A DNA stretch of 64,000 bases from Albimonas sp036154955 (lineage in GTDB: Bacteria > Pseudomonadota > Alphaproteobacteria > Rhodobacterales > Rhodobacteraceae). The notes under the pieces are model-generated. The model saw only the letters and a program-made list of their open reading frames with translations. It had not been told where the DNA came from and made no database searches. Both the position numbers and the translations under genes were made by a program. The stretch's first letter is position 1. Every line of letters starts with the position of its first letter. Positions 25,801 to 37,800 of this stretch are shown one piece after another. The stretch covers positions 62,001 through 126,000 of the forward strand of contig JAYZWL010000135.1 of the NCBI GenBank assembly GCA_036154955.1, given 5' to 3'.

Positions 25801-28800
25801 TGTCCGACCCGTCGAAGGTCAGCATGGCGACCAGCGCGTCGAAGGCGTTGCCTTCGGGGATCGAGGTCAGCGAGGCGTATTCCGCCGCGTCGCCGTCGCA
25901 CAGATCGGTGATCTGCAGGACCGGGGGCGTGCTGTTGACCACATAGGCTCCGCCGGCCCCGCCGCCGCCGCCGCCGAAGCCGCTGTAGAAGCCGCCGGAC
26001 CCGCCGAAGCCGAAATTGGCCGCGCCGCCCTGGCCGCAATTGCCCTCCACGTTGGCGAAGCCGATCGGGATCGCCTTCTGCACGTCGTAGGGCCCCGCAT
26101 CGAAGGCGTAGGTCAGCGAGCCCTGGAGCTGGCAGGGCACCGAACCCGGCGCGTCGCCGGCGTCGATGTCGTCCACCCGGCGCACGGTCACCGGGATGGT
26201 GATCGAGCTGTTGGCCTCCAGCAGCGCCAGCATCGCGGTCGGCACCTCGAAGGTGTAGAGCGGATGCGTGGGCAGATTGAGCTTGAGGTTCTCGACCTGG
26301 ATGTAGCCGTGATTGGTCACGGTCATCTCGACGACCATCGACTCGCCCAGATCGTCCACCTGGCTCAGGTCGATGACGTTGGGCTCCAGCACCACCACCG
26401 GCAGGGGCACGTTGGTCTGGAAGTCGGCCTCGACGACCACCTCGTAGCGGTCCTCGATCTCGATCTCGGTGACCGACCAGTAATACTGGACCGTGGTGCG
26501 CGACAGGAAGGTCTCCAGCACCCGCGGCTCGCCGGCCTCCAGGTAGATGGTGCCCTGCCAGCTGGAATGCTGGGCCGCCTGCACGCGGATGTCGTAATAG
26601 CCTTCCGGCAGGTCCGGAATGGTGACGGTCCCGTCCACGTCGAGCGACGAGAACACCACGGCCCCGGTCACCGAATTGGTGATGGTGACAGAGGCGTCGT
26701 CCACCTGCGGCGCGCCCTCGGCGAAGAAGGTCAGCTCGTCCACCACGTTGAGCGTGAGCGAGCCGGTGTCGTCCTCAACCGCGGTGAAGGTGAAGGGCAG
26801 GTTCACCACGTCCCCGCCATTGGCCTCCTGCACCGACACGCCGCCCATATAGGCCAGCAGGTCGAGGTCGGCGCCCGGCTGCAGCGCCAGGATGATGGTC
26901 GCGGTCTCGCCCGCGTCCAGCGGGTCGATGAACTGGCCCGAGGCGACCGAAAGCCAGGGCAGGTTCGGGATCACCACCGTGATCGGGGCCGAGGTGGTGG
27001 CGCCGTGGTTGGTGATGTCGAAGTGGATCAGCTCCTGCTCGCCGCGGATCATGAAGGCGCGCAGGCTGGAGACGTCGGCCTCCAGATCCGCGCCCGAGGG
27101 CACCACGTCGATGCGGATGCCGGTCTGGACCGTCCCGGCCTCGACCGAGCTGACGGTGACCACCGCGTCGGCGAAGTCCTCCGTCGCGCCGCCGGGGATG
27201 GTGACGTCGAAGCTGACCGTGACCGAGCCGTCGCCGTTAAGGTCGAGGCTGGAGGCGCCCGCGTTGGCGACCCAACCCGCCGGCAGGCCGGAGACCGAGA
27301 CGTTCAGCAGGTCGATATCCAGATCGCCCAGGTTGTTGAGCGTGAAGGAGACGGTCTCGGTGGTCCCGAGAATGACCTCCTCGACCGCGGCGTGCTGGCC
27401 GAAGGCCATGCCGTAGAAGTCGACCGACGCCTCGGGGCGCGGCTGCTCGCCCGGGTTCTCCGGATGGCGAGCGGTGAAGTTCACCGTGCCCGCCTGGCCC
27501 TGCAGGACCGAGAAGTTCAGCGACCAGTTGCCGTTCACGTCGGTCAGCGCCGAGGCGGTGCGCACCACCCCGTCGAGCTCGGCCTCGATGGTCACGAACT
27601 CGAAGGCCATGCCGGCGCCGGAGACGCTGTCGAGCGCCTGGCCGGTGAGCTGGATCACCTGGCCCGACACCGCCTCGGCCACCGAGGCCGAGACCGTCGC
27701 CCGGAACCGCGCCGAGACGTTGGCGAGCGCCGAGACGCCGACATTGTCGCTTTCGACCGACTCCGCGATCACGTCGCCACCGTCGGTCTTGACCAGCAGG
27801 TAATAGTCGCCCGGCACGTCGGGCAGATGCACGTTGACCAGCCGGTCGTAATGCGCGCCGGAGGGAAGCTGGCCGGTGAACTCCACCACCCGCAGCAGCT
27901 CGTCGCCCGCGTCCAGCACCATGTCGGTGGACAGGTAGATGCGGTCCTGGAAATGGGTGGTGGCGTCGATGGTGCCGGCGTTGGTGACGGTGTAGCCGAT
28001 CTGCACCCACTCGTCGGTGCGACCGCCCGAGAAGGTGACGTTGGAGGTCACCAGGTTCACGTCCCCGTCCGACCCGCGGATGGTGACGGTCGCCGTGGCC
28101 GTGTCGGTCCCGCCGTTCCCGTCCGAGACGGTGTAGACGAAGCTGTCGGTGGCCTGCTGCCCCTGGGCGAGCCCGTCGAAGGCGCCGTTGGGGTTGTAGA
28201 GCACCTGCCCGTCCGCCCCCATGGTCACGATCGCGCCGGAGGCGAGCACGATGGGCGCGCCGATCGCCTGGCCATTCACATGGGTGACGGTCAGCGCATC
28301 GGTCGCGTCCGGGTCCACGTCGCGGCCCGGCCCGGTCGTCGGGGTCACGTCGAAGGTGACCGTCGCGCCCTCGTCCGTCGCCGCCGCGTCGTCGGCGGCG
28401 ACCGGCGCGTCGTTGCGCCCGGCGACGGTGAAGGTCACGGTGGCGTCGTCGAAGCCGCCCCGCCCGTCGGAGACGGTGTAGGTCAGCGTGGTCTGCGCGC
28501 TCTGCCCCACGCCCAGGTGGTCGAAGTCGCCGTCGGCGTTGAAGATGATCCGCCCGTCGGCGTCCACCCGCGCCCGGCCGCCGCCCAGCAGGTTGATCCC
28601 CTGCCCGACGAAGCCCGGATTGCCGTTCACCGCGATCACGCTGAGCGTGTCGCCGTCCGCGTCCGAATCCGCGCCCGAGCCGTTGTCGGCGAAGGCGTTG
28701 AACTGGCCGGCGCCCATGTCCTCGTGCGCCGCCAGCGCGTCGTTGCGCGCGTCGGGGGCCGAGTTGGTCCCGGCGACGCGGATGGTGACGGTGGCCGTGT

Positions 28801-31800
28801 CGGTCCCGCCGTTCCCGTCGGACACGGTGTAGGTGAAGCTGTCGTTGGCGAACTGGCCCTGGGTGAGGCCGGAGAAGGCGCCGTTCTGCTGGTAGTCGAA
28901 GGTCCCGTTCGCGTTCAGCGTGACCTTCGCGCCCGAGGCCAGCGTGATCTGCGAACCGATGCTGGCCAGCCCGTTGATCGCGGTGACGGTCAGCGTGTCG
29001 CCCTCGGGGTCGCTGTCCGCGCCCACGCCGTTGTCGGCCAGCACGTCGCCCAGCACGTTGACCCCGACCTGGACGTTGTACTGGTCGGCCACCGCGTTCG
29101 GGTCGTCGTTGCGCCCCTCCACCGTCAGGGTGACGGTGGCGGTGTCGCGGCCGCCGGCCGGATCCTCCACCGTGTAGGTGAAGGTCACGTCCCGGCTCTC
29201 GCCCGGGGCGAGGTCGTCGAAGTCGCCGGCCGCGTCGAAATAGAACGTGCCGTCCGCGGCCACGTTGATCCGGCCGCCGCCGCCCAGTTCGACCGAAACG
29301 CCGACCTTGGCCGGGGAGCCGTCGATCTCGACCACGGTCAGGGCCTGGCCCTCGGGATCCGCATCCGCGCCCGCGCCGTTGTCGGCCAGCACGTCGCCGG
29401 CGAGGATCGCGTCCTCATGGGTGGTGATGGCGTCGTCCTGCGCCACCGGGTCCGCGTCGGCGCCCGAGACGGTGACGGTCGCCGTCGCCGTGTCGTGCCC
29501 GCCCTGCCCGTCGGAGACGCGGTAGGTGAAGCTGTCCGTCGCCGTGGCGCCGGAGGCCAGCGCGTCGAAGGCGCCGTTCGGGTCGTAGCTGAAGGTTCCG
29601 TTCGCGTTCAGCGTCACGATGGCGCCCGACGCCAGCGTCACCGGCTGCCCCACCCCGGCGGGAGAGCCGTTGACCTGGGTCACGCTCAGCGCGTCGCCGT
29701 CCACATCCGTGTCGGCCCCGCCGCCGGCGGCCCCGATGACGGTGGAGGACAGGGTCCCGTCCGCCGCCACCGAATAGGCGTCGTCGCGCGCGTCCGGCGC
29801 GTCGTTGCGCCCGGCCACCACCAGCTCCACCGTCGCGGTGTCGGTCCCGCCGTTGTCGTCGGTGATGGTGTAGTCGACGAAGGTTGACCGGCTCTCGCCG
29901 ACCTGGAGGTCGTCGAAATCGCCGTCGGCGTTGAAGATCAGCGCGCCGTTGGAGTCGATCCGCACCCGGCCGCCCCCGGCGAGGTCGATGCCCTGGCCCA
30001 CCGAGGCCGCCACGCCGTTGACCGCGCTGACCCGGATCGCATCGCCGTCCGGGTCGCCGTCCGCGCCCGAGCCGTTGTCGGCGAAGAGGTCGCGCGACGC
30101 GGCCGCCTGATCCTCGTTGACGTTCAGCAGGTCGTCGCGCGCGTCGGGCTGCTGGTTGGTCCGGCTCACCACGATGGTCGCGGTGGCGGTGTCGGTCAGC
30201 CCGAACTCGTCGCTCAGCGTGTAGGTGAAGCTGTCGGTGGCCGTCGCCGCGCCGGACAGGCCCGGGAACGCCCCGTTGTCGTCATAGGTGAAGGTCCCGT
30301 CCGAATTCAGCGTGACCAGCGCGCCGGAGGCCAGCGTGACCTGCGAGCCGATGTTCACGGCCGAGCCGTTGATCTCGGTCACCGTCAGGGTCGCGCCCTG
30401 GTCCGGGTCGCTGTCGGCGCCCGAGCCGTTGTCGGCCAGCACCTGCCCCGAAAGCTGCGCGCCCACGATGGCCGCGAAGGCGTCGTCCTCGGCGCTCGGC
30501 GCGTCGTTCACGCCGTCGATGCGCACGGTCAGCGTGGCGTCGTCGGTCCCGCCCTGCCCGTCGGAGACGGTGTAGACGAAGCTCAGGCTGCGGCTCTGCC
30601 CCTGGCCGATGAAGTCCCACTGGCCCGCGAAGCTCTCCACGAAGCTGACCGAACCGTCGGCCAGCACCGTGAGGTCGCCCCCGAAGCCGCCGGACAGCAC
30701 CGTCTGGGGCGCGCCCAGCGCCAGCGCGGAGCCTTGGAAGCTGATCCCCGCGATGGACAGACTCGTCCCCTGGTCCACGTCGGAATCCGCGCCCGAGCCG
30801 TTGTCGGCCAGCAGATCGCCGCTGATCGCGGCGTCCGCATCCGCGCTCAGCACGTCGCTGCGCGCGATCGGGTCGTCGTTCACGCCCTGGATGGTGAGCG
30901 TAACGGTCGCGGTGTCCTCGCCGTCGGTCGCGTCGTCGATGGTGTAGGTGAACGTCTCGGTCGCGGTCTGGCCCGCGGCCAGGAACTCCCACGCGCCGTT
31001 GGTGGCGTAGTTGAAGGTCCCGTTGGCGTAGACCCGCAAGAGCGCCCCCGAGGCCAGCGTCAGAAGCTGGCCGATATCGGCGGAGGAGCCGTTGACCTCG
31101 GTGGTGGCGAAAGCGTCCCCGTCCGGGTCGGCGTCGGCGCCCGAGCCGTTGTCGGCGTAGAGGTTCGCGCCGATCAGCGACGCCCCCTCGGTCAGCGCGA
31201 AGGCGTCGTTGCGCGCGTCGGGGGCGGAGCCGGAGGCGTTGACCGTCACCGTCACCGTGGCGGTGTCGGTCCCGCCGCGGCCGTCCGAAATGGTGTATTC
31301 GAACGTGTCGGTGTCGGACTGGTCTCCGGTCAGGCCGTCGAAGGCGCCGTTGTCGTCATAGGTGAAGGTGCCGTCCGCGTTAAGCGTGACCAGCGCGCCC
31401 GAGGCGATGGCCGTCGGCGTGCCCAGCGCGCCGGCGGAGCCGTTGAGCGCGATCACCGACAGCGTGTCGTTCTGGTCGACGTCCGAGTCCGCGCCGGACC
31501 CGTTGTCGGCCTTCACCTGGCCGGTGACGTTCACGCCCACCGAGGTCTCGAACGCGTCGTCCTGCGCGTCGGGCCGGTCGTTGACCCCGGTCAGCACGAC
31601 GCTGACGGTCGCGGTGTCGGTCGCGCCGTTGGAGTCGGTGATGGTGTAGGTGAAGGTGTCGGTGCGCTGCTGCCCCGCGCCCAGCGCCTGGGCGCCGGCG
31701 GCGTTGGTCGGGTCGTAGAACAGCCCGCCGTCGGCCTGCAGCACCACGGTGGCGCCGGAGGCGAGCGTGACCGTGCCGCCGACCAGCCCCGCCTGGCCGT

Positions 31801-34800
31801 TGACCGCGGTGACCGAGAACGCATCGGTCGTGTCCGGATCGAAATCGGCGCCCGAGCCGTTGTTGTCGAACACGTTGTCGGAGAAGGACGTGTTCTCGTT
31901 GGTGGCCAGCCCGTCGTTGCGGGCGTCGGGCGCGTCGTTGCGCCCGGTGATGGTCATGGTGACCGTGGCCGTGTCGGTCTGCCCGGTCCCGTCCGCCAGC
32001 GTGTAGGTGAAGCTGTCGGTCGTGGTCTCGCCCAGCGCCAGGTGGTTGAAGGCGCCCTGGGTGGCGTAGTTGAACGTGCCGTTGGCATACATCCGCACCG
32101 CCGCCCCGGAAGGCAGGGTGATCAGGTTCCCGATGGCCGCGGCCGAACCGTTCATCTCGGTCACGGTCAGCGGGTCGCCGTCCGCGTCGGAATCCGCGCC
32201 CGAGCCGTTGTCGGCCAGCACGTCGAGGCCCTGGGCGAGCTGGTCCTCATGGATCGCGAAGGCGTCGTCGTTGGCCTCCGGCGCCGCGCCGGCGCCGTGG
32301 ATGGTGACGCTCACCGTGGCGGTGTCGGACAGGCCCTGCGGGTCGGTCCAGGTGTAGGTGAAGCTGTCGGCGCCGGTCTCGCCCGAGTTCAGGTCGTCGA
32401 AGGCCCCGTTCGGGTCGTAGGAGAAGGTGCCCGAGGCGTTCAGCGTCACCAGCGCGCCGGAGGCCAGCGTGACCTGCACGCCGATATCCGCCGCCTCGCC
32501 GTTGATATGGGTGACGGTCGGCGCGTCGTTCGTGTCCGGGTCCTCATCCGCGCCCGAGCCGTTGTCCGCGGTCACGTCGCCGTTGAGGATCTCTCCCTCG
32601 TTGACCGAGACCGCGTCGTCCTGCGCCACCGGCGCGTCGTTCTGGCCGGTGACGGTGATGCGCAGCCGGGCCGTGTCCTCGAGGCCGTGGCCGTCCGTCA
32701 CGGTGTAGTCGATGTAATCGACCACGGTCTGACCCTGGGACAGGTATTCGAAGGCGCCGTTGGGATCGTAGCTGAAGGAGCCGTTGGCGTTCAGCACGAT
32801 CTCACCGCCCAGCGCCGTGGCCGTGGCCACGCCGACCGCGAGCGTGGAGCCGCCGACCTCGCTGACCGACAGCGTGTCGGACGTGTCGGGATCGGTGTCG
32901 TTGGTCAGGACGTCGCCGGTTCCGGAGGCGGATTCCGAGACCGCGCCGTAGTCGTCCGCCGCGTTGGGCGCGTCGTTGCGCCCGGTGATGGTCAGCGTCA
33001 CCGTGGCGGTGTCGGAACCGCCCTCGCCGTCCTCCACCGTGTAGGTGAAGCTGTCGGTCGCCGTCTCGCCCAGCGCGAGCGCGTTGAAGGCGCCCTGGGT
33101 GGTGTAGTTGAACGTGCCGTTGGCGAACATGCGCACCGCGGCGCCGGAGGCGAGCGTGATCAGGTTGCCGATGGCCCCGACCGCGCCGTTCATCGCGGTC
33201 ACGGTCAGCGGGTCGCCGTCCGGATCGCTGTCGGCGCCCGAGCCGTTGTCGGCGAAGGCGTTCAGCCCGGAGGCGATCTCGTCCTCATGCACCGTGAAGG
33301 CGTCGTCGCGCGCGTCCGGCGCGGCGTTGTCCACGCCGATGGTGATGGTCACCGACGCGGTGTCGGTCGCCCCGTGCTGGTCGGACAGCGTGTATTCGAA
33401 GCTGTCGGTCCCGCCCGCCGGGAAGGCCCCGTTGGGGTCGTAGACGAAGGTGCCGTCCGAATTCAGCGTCACCAGCGCGCCGGAGGCCAGCGTGACCTGC
33501 ACGCCGATATCCGCCGCCTCGCCGTCCAGCTCGGTCACCGTCAGCACGGCGTTCTGGTCGGGGTCGGAATCCTCCCCGCCGCCGGCCGCGCCCATCACGT
33601 TGCCCGAGAAGCTGGACGTGGAGATGCCGGAGAATTCGTCGTCGGCCGCGATCGGCTGGTCGTTCTGCCCGGTCACGCGGAAGGTCACCGTGGCGGTGTC
33701 GGTCAGCCCGCCGTCGTCGGTGATCTGGTAGGTCAGCGTCTCGGTCGCGACCTGGCCCTGGCCCAGATAGTCGAAGACCGAGCCGTTGTTGTAGGTGAAC
33801 GAGCCGTCGGAGTTGATCGACACCGTCGCGCCCGAAGCCAGCGTGACGGTCGAGCCGACGTTCCCGGCCGAGCCGTTGATCTCGGTCACCGTGAACGGGT
33901 CGCCGCCCGGATCGCTGTCGGCGCCGGAGCCGTTGTTGTCGAACAGGCTGCCGAAGACCGAGCTGGCGTTTTCGGAAAGATGAATCGTGTCGTTGCGCGC
34001 GTCGGGCGCGCCGTTGGTCACGGTCACCTGGAAGGTGTCGCTTTCCACCGCGTTGGCGGCGCCCGACTGGTCGTCGACGGTGACGGTGACGGTGTAGACG
34101 CCCTCCGCCCCGTAGACATGGCTGATCCCCGGCGTCGCGGAGCCGGAGGTGTAGACCACCGGGGCCGAGCCGTCGCCGTAGTCCACCGTTATCCGGCGGG
34201 TGTCGGGATCCGGGTCGCCGATGGACAGATTCCGGCTGAGCGTCTGCCCCTCGGTCACCGTCGCGTTCGGCCCGGCCTCCAGGTCCGGCGCGTCGTTCAC
34301 CGGGTTCACGGTGATGTTGGCTTCGACCACCTCGTTGGAGAACGAGTTGCCGTCGGACCCGGTCCACAGGAAGCTGTCGACCCCGTTGAAGTCCTGTCCG
34401 CCGGTATAGACGAGGTTCCCCGCCAGCAGGTCGGCGCGCGAAATCTCCTGACCCGGCGTCACCGGCGAGCCGGAGAGCGTCAGCACGCCGTCCTGCGGCA
34501 GCGTGCCGATGCGGATCGCCTGCAGGGTCTGGCCCTCGGCGTCGGAGAAGCCCGCGTCGAACACCGAGGCGTCGAGCACGATGGCCGTGTCCTCGTCGCC
34601 CTCGGCCGAGACCGGAGACACCTCCGGCGTGTCGTTGCCGTAGATCTGCAGCGCGATGGAGCCCTGCCAGACGATGGCGAAGCCGCCGCCCTCGATGGCG
34701 GTGATGTCCGGATAATACTGGTTGCCCGCGGTGGTGGAGTTGACCACGAACTGGCTGTCCAGCCGCGCCCCGCCCGCGTCGTATTGCTGGGCGAAGATGC

Positions 34801-37800
34801 CGGCGCCCGAACCGTCGGCGCCGCCATGGTCGGTCCAGGCGATGACGAAGCCGCCGTTGTCCAGCGCCTCGACCGCGGGGCGGTTCTGGGTGGTGTAGCG
34901 GATGTCGTTGACCCGGAACTGGTCGGTCACGCCGGTCCCGTCCGGGGCCACGATGCGCGCGTAGATGCCGCCGTTGCTCTGGTCGGCGATGTCGTCGGTC
35001 CACACATAGACCAGGTCGCCGTTGTCGAGCTGGGTGACCGAGATTTCGGTCTGGTTGTTGGCCGTCAGCTGGTTGACCTGGTATTCGCCGCCGACCTTGA
35101 CGCCCGCCGCGTCGAAGCGCTGGGCGAAGACCCCGTAGCGGTCGCCGTCGAGATTGCCGGAGCTGGAATAGCTCTGCCAGGTGACCACGAAGCCGCCGTC
35201 GGCGAGGTCGATCACCCGCGGCGCGTACTGGTCGCTCGCCGTCTCGGTGTTGACCACGAATTCGGAGCCGCCGACCCCGGCGGTGGAGAAGATCCGCCCG
35301 GTGATGCCGTATCCGGAGCCGTCCCCGGACCCGCCGGAGGTGTTGGCCGCCCACACGAACACGATGGCGCCGTCGTTGAGCTGCGCCACGTCGGGAAGCT
35401 GCTGGGTGGAGGAGGTGTTCTGCTCCACCTGGATCTCGCCGGTGTCCGGGTTGACCAGCGCCGCGCCCGCCATGTCCACCGGCGCGCCCTGGTCGTCGAA
35501 CCGCCGCGCGGTCAGGCCGCTGTCGGCGTTCTCATACCACACCGCCACGAAGCCGCCGTCCGACAGCGCCTCGATCCGCACCTGATACTGGTGGTTGGCG
35601 GTGGTGGCGTTGAGCTGGAACTCGTCCGTGGTCTCGGCCGGCAGGGCCGTGCCGTCCCGCGCCACCGGGTTGCCCAGCGCGTCGAGCCGCTGGCCGTAGA
35701 CGCCGTAGCCCGAGCCGTCCTGATTGTGGGAATACCACACCGCCATCAGGTCGCCGTCGGCGAGGGTCACGATCTGCGGATCGTAGACGGCGCCCCCGAA
35801 GGTCGCCACCTGCCGCTCATCCCCCACCGGGGACGCCGCGTCGGAGGTCGGGGTGATGTTGACCGTGACCACCACCGGCTCCGACGCGCCGCCGTCGCCG
35901 TCGGTCACCTGGATGCGCAGCAGCCGCTGCTCGAACGGATCGTCCGAGGTGTTGCGGTAGGTCAGGTTCTCCACCAACAGCTCGACCACCGCCGCGTCGG
36001 CGTTGGCGTTGAGCGTGATTTCGAAGGGCGTGCCGGCCTGGCCGGACTGCACGATGGTCCCGACCACGGTCCCGTCCACCGAGACGTCCGCCCCGGAGAT
36101 GGAGATCCGCGGCCCCTGCCGCAGGCCCAATTGGTCCTGGGTCAGGTCGTCGGGCGCGTTGATCTGGTCGATCAGCGGCGCCGAGGCGATGACGTTGGAC
36201 ACCAGGATGGCGCCGCCGTCGAAATCGGCGGAATCCGGGTCCGACACCGCGACCGCGCCATTGGCGTCGATCAGCTGCGGAATGCCGTTGAGCAGGTCCT
36301 CTTCATAGGTGACGGAGGTGTTGACCCCCTCCAGCACCGGGTCGCCGACCGACGCGAAATCGTCCGGGTCGCCGAGGATGCGGCTCAGCACCCCGTCGCC
36401 CGACGGATCGAACAGGCCGCTGTTGTCGGTGAAGGCGGTGACCACCGCGCCGCTGACCAGCCGGGCGAGGCCGCCGTTGTATTGCGAGCCGGCGGTATGC
36501 TCGTGCAGCCGGATCGGGTCGTCGATCCGCAGGCCGTCGGCGTCGAACTGCTGCACGAAGGCCGCCGAATTGTCTTCGGACGACCAGCCCTGATACATCA
36601 CCGCGAAGCCGCCGCCGTCCAGCGCGACCACGTCGTTGACATACTGGTGCTGGGTGACCTCGCCGTTGACGAGGAACTCCTCCCCGTCGCGCGACCCGTC
36701 GGCGTTGTAGAGCTGGCCGCGCACGCCGTAATAGCCGCCGTCGTTCAGCGCGTCGTCGCCGCGGGAATTCCAGACCACCACGAAGCCGCCGCCGTCCAGC
36801 GCCGCCACCCGCGGCGCGTCCTGGTTGCCGAATTCGTAGCTGTTGACCTGCACCCGCCCGCCGATCAGCGAGCCGTCGGCCGCCACCCGCTGCAGGTAGA
36901 CGCCGTTGTCGGACGCGCCCAGGGTTTCGAGGCCGTAGTCGTTGTAAACGATGACGTAGGAGCCGTTGAGCAGCGTCGCCACATCGGGCGAGGTGGCGCT
37001 GGTCGACGCCGCCGTCACCTCGATCGGCCCGCCGACCCGCGCGCCGGAGGCGTCGTAGCGGTCGGCGACGATGTCGTAGTCGCCCTCGGACCCGTCATAG
37101 ATCCGGCGCACCACGATGACCCCGCCCGCGGCGACCTGCGCGCCGCCCACCGGGATCGCGGCCATGGCGGGACGGTCCTGCAGACGGTCGGTGGCGTCGC
37201 CCACCACGAATTCGCCGCCCTGCGGCTGGCCGAACCCGTCGAAGATCCGCATCATCGGGTTCTGGCTCAACCCGTTGATCTGGCTGGAATGATCCGCCCA
37301 GACCACGGCGAAGCCGCCGCCGGGCAGCCCCTCGACCGCAGGATAGAGCTGGTTGGAATAGGTGGTCTGGTTGACCAGGAACTCGCCGCCCACCCGCGCG
37401 CCGGAGGCGTCGTAGAGCTGGGCGAAGATGCCGTAGGCGTTGTCGCCGGTCGCGTCCTGATTGTAGGACTCCCACACGATCACATAGCCGCCGTCCGACA
37501 GCGCCGCGACCATCGGGTCGTCCTGGGTGCTCGACGTGAAGCTGTTGACCAGCCCCACCTCGTCCACCCGCTCCAGCCCGTCGATCTCGGGCGCGATGGT
37601 CACCGCGATGCGCTGCGCAAGCTCGCCGCCGTCGCCGTCGGTCAGCCGGATCGCCAGCTCCCGGGTCGCTTCGGGCGCGTCGGAGGTGTTCTCGTAGGTC
37701 AGCGCGCGGATCAGCTCGCGCACCCGCACGAGCGTCGCGTCGGCGCCGAGGCTCAGCCGCAGCGTCGCGCCGTCGGCGCCGTCGGACAGAAGCGTCGCCA

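Noticed and set aside
17651..29887. Open frame of about 4,078 codons on the plus strand
   Set aside because: It runs antisense to the giant gene. The translation is an Arg/His/Val/Gly-rich string with no domains and no ribosome-binding site. It is open only because GC-biased codons of the real repeats avoid stops on the other strand.
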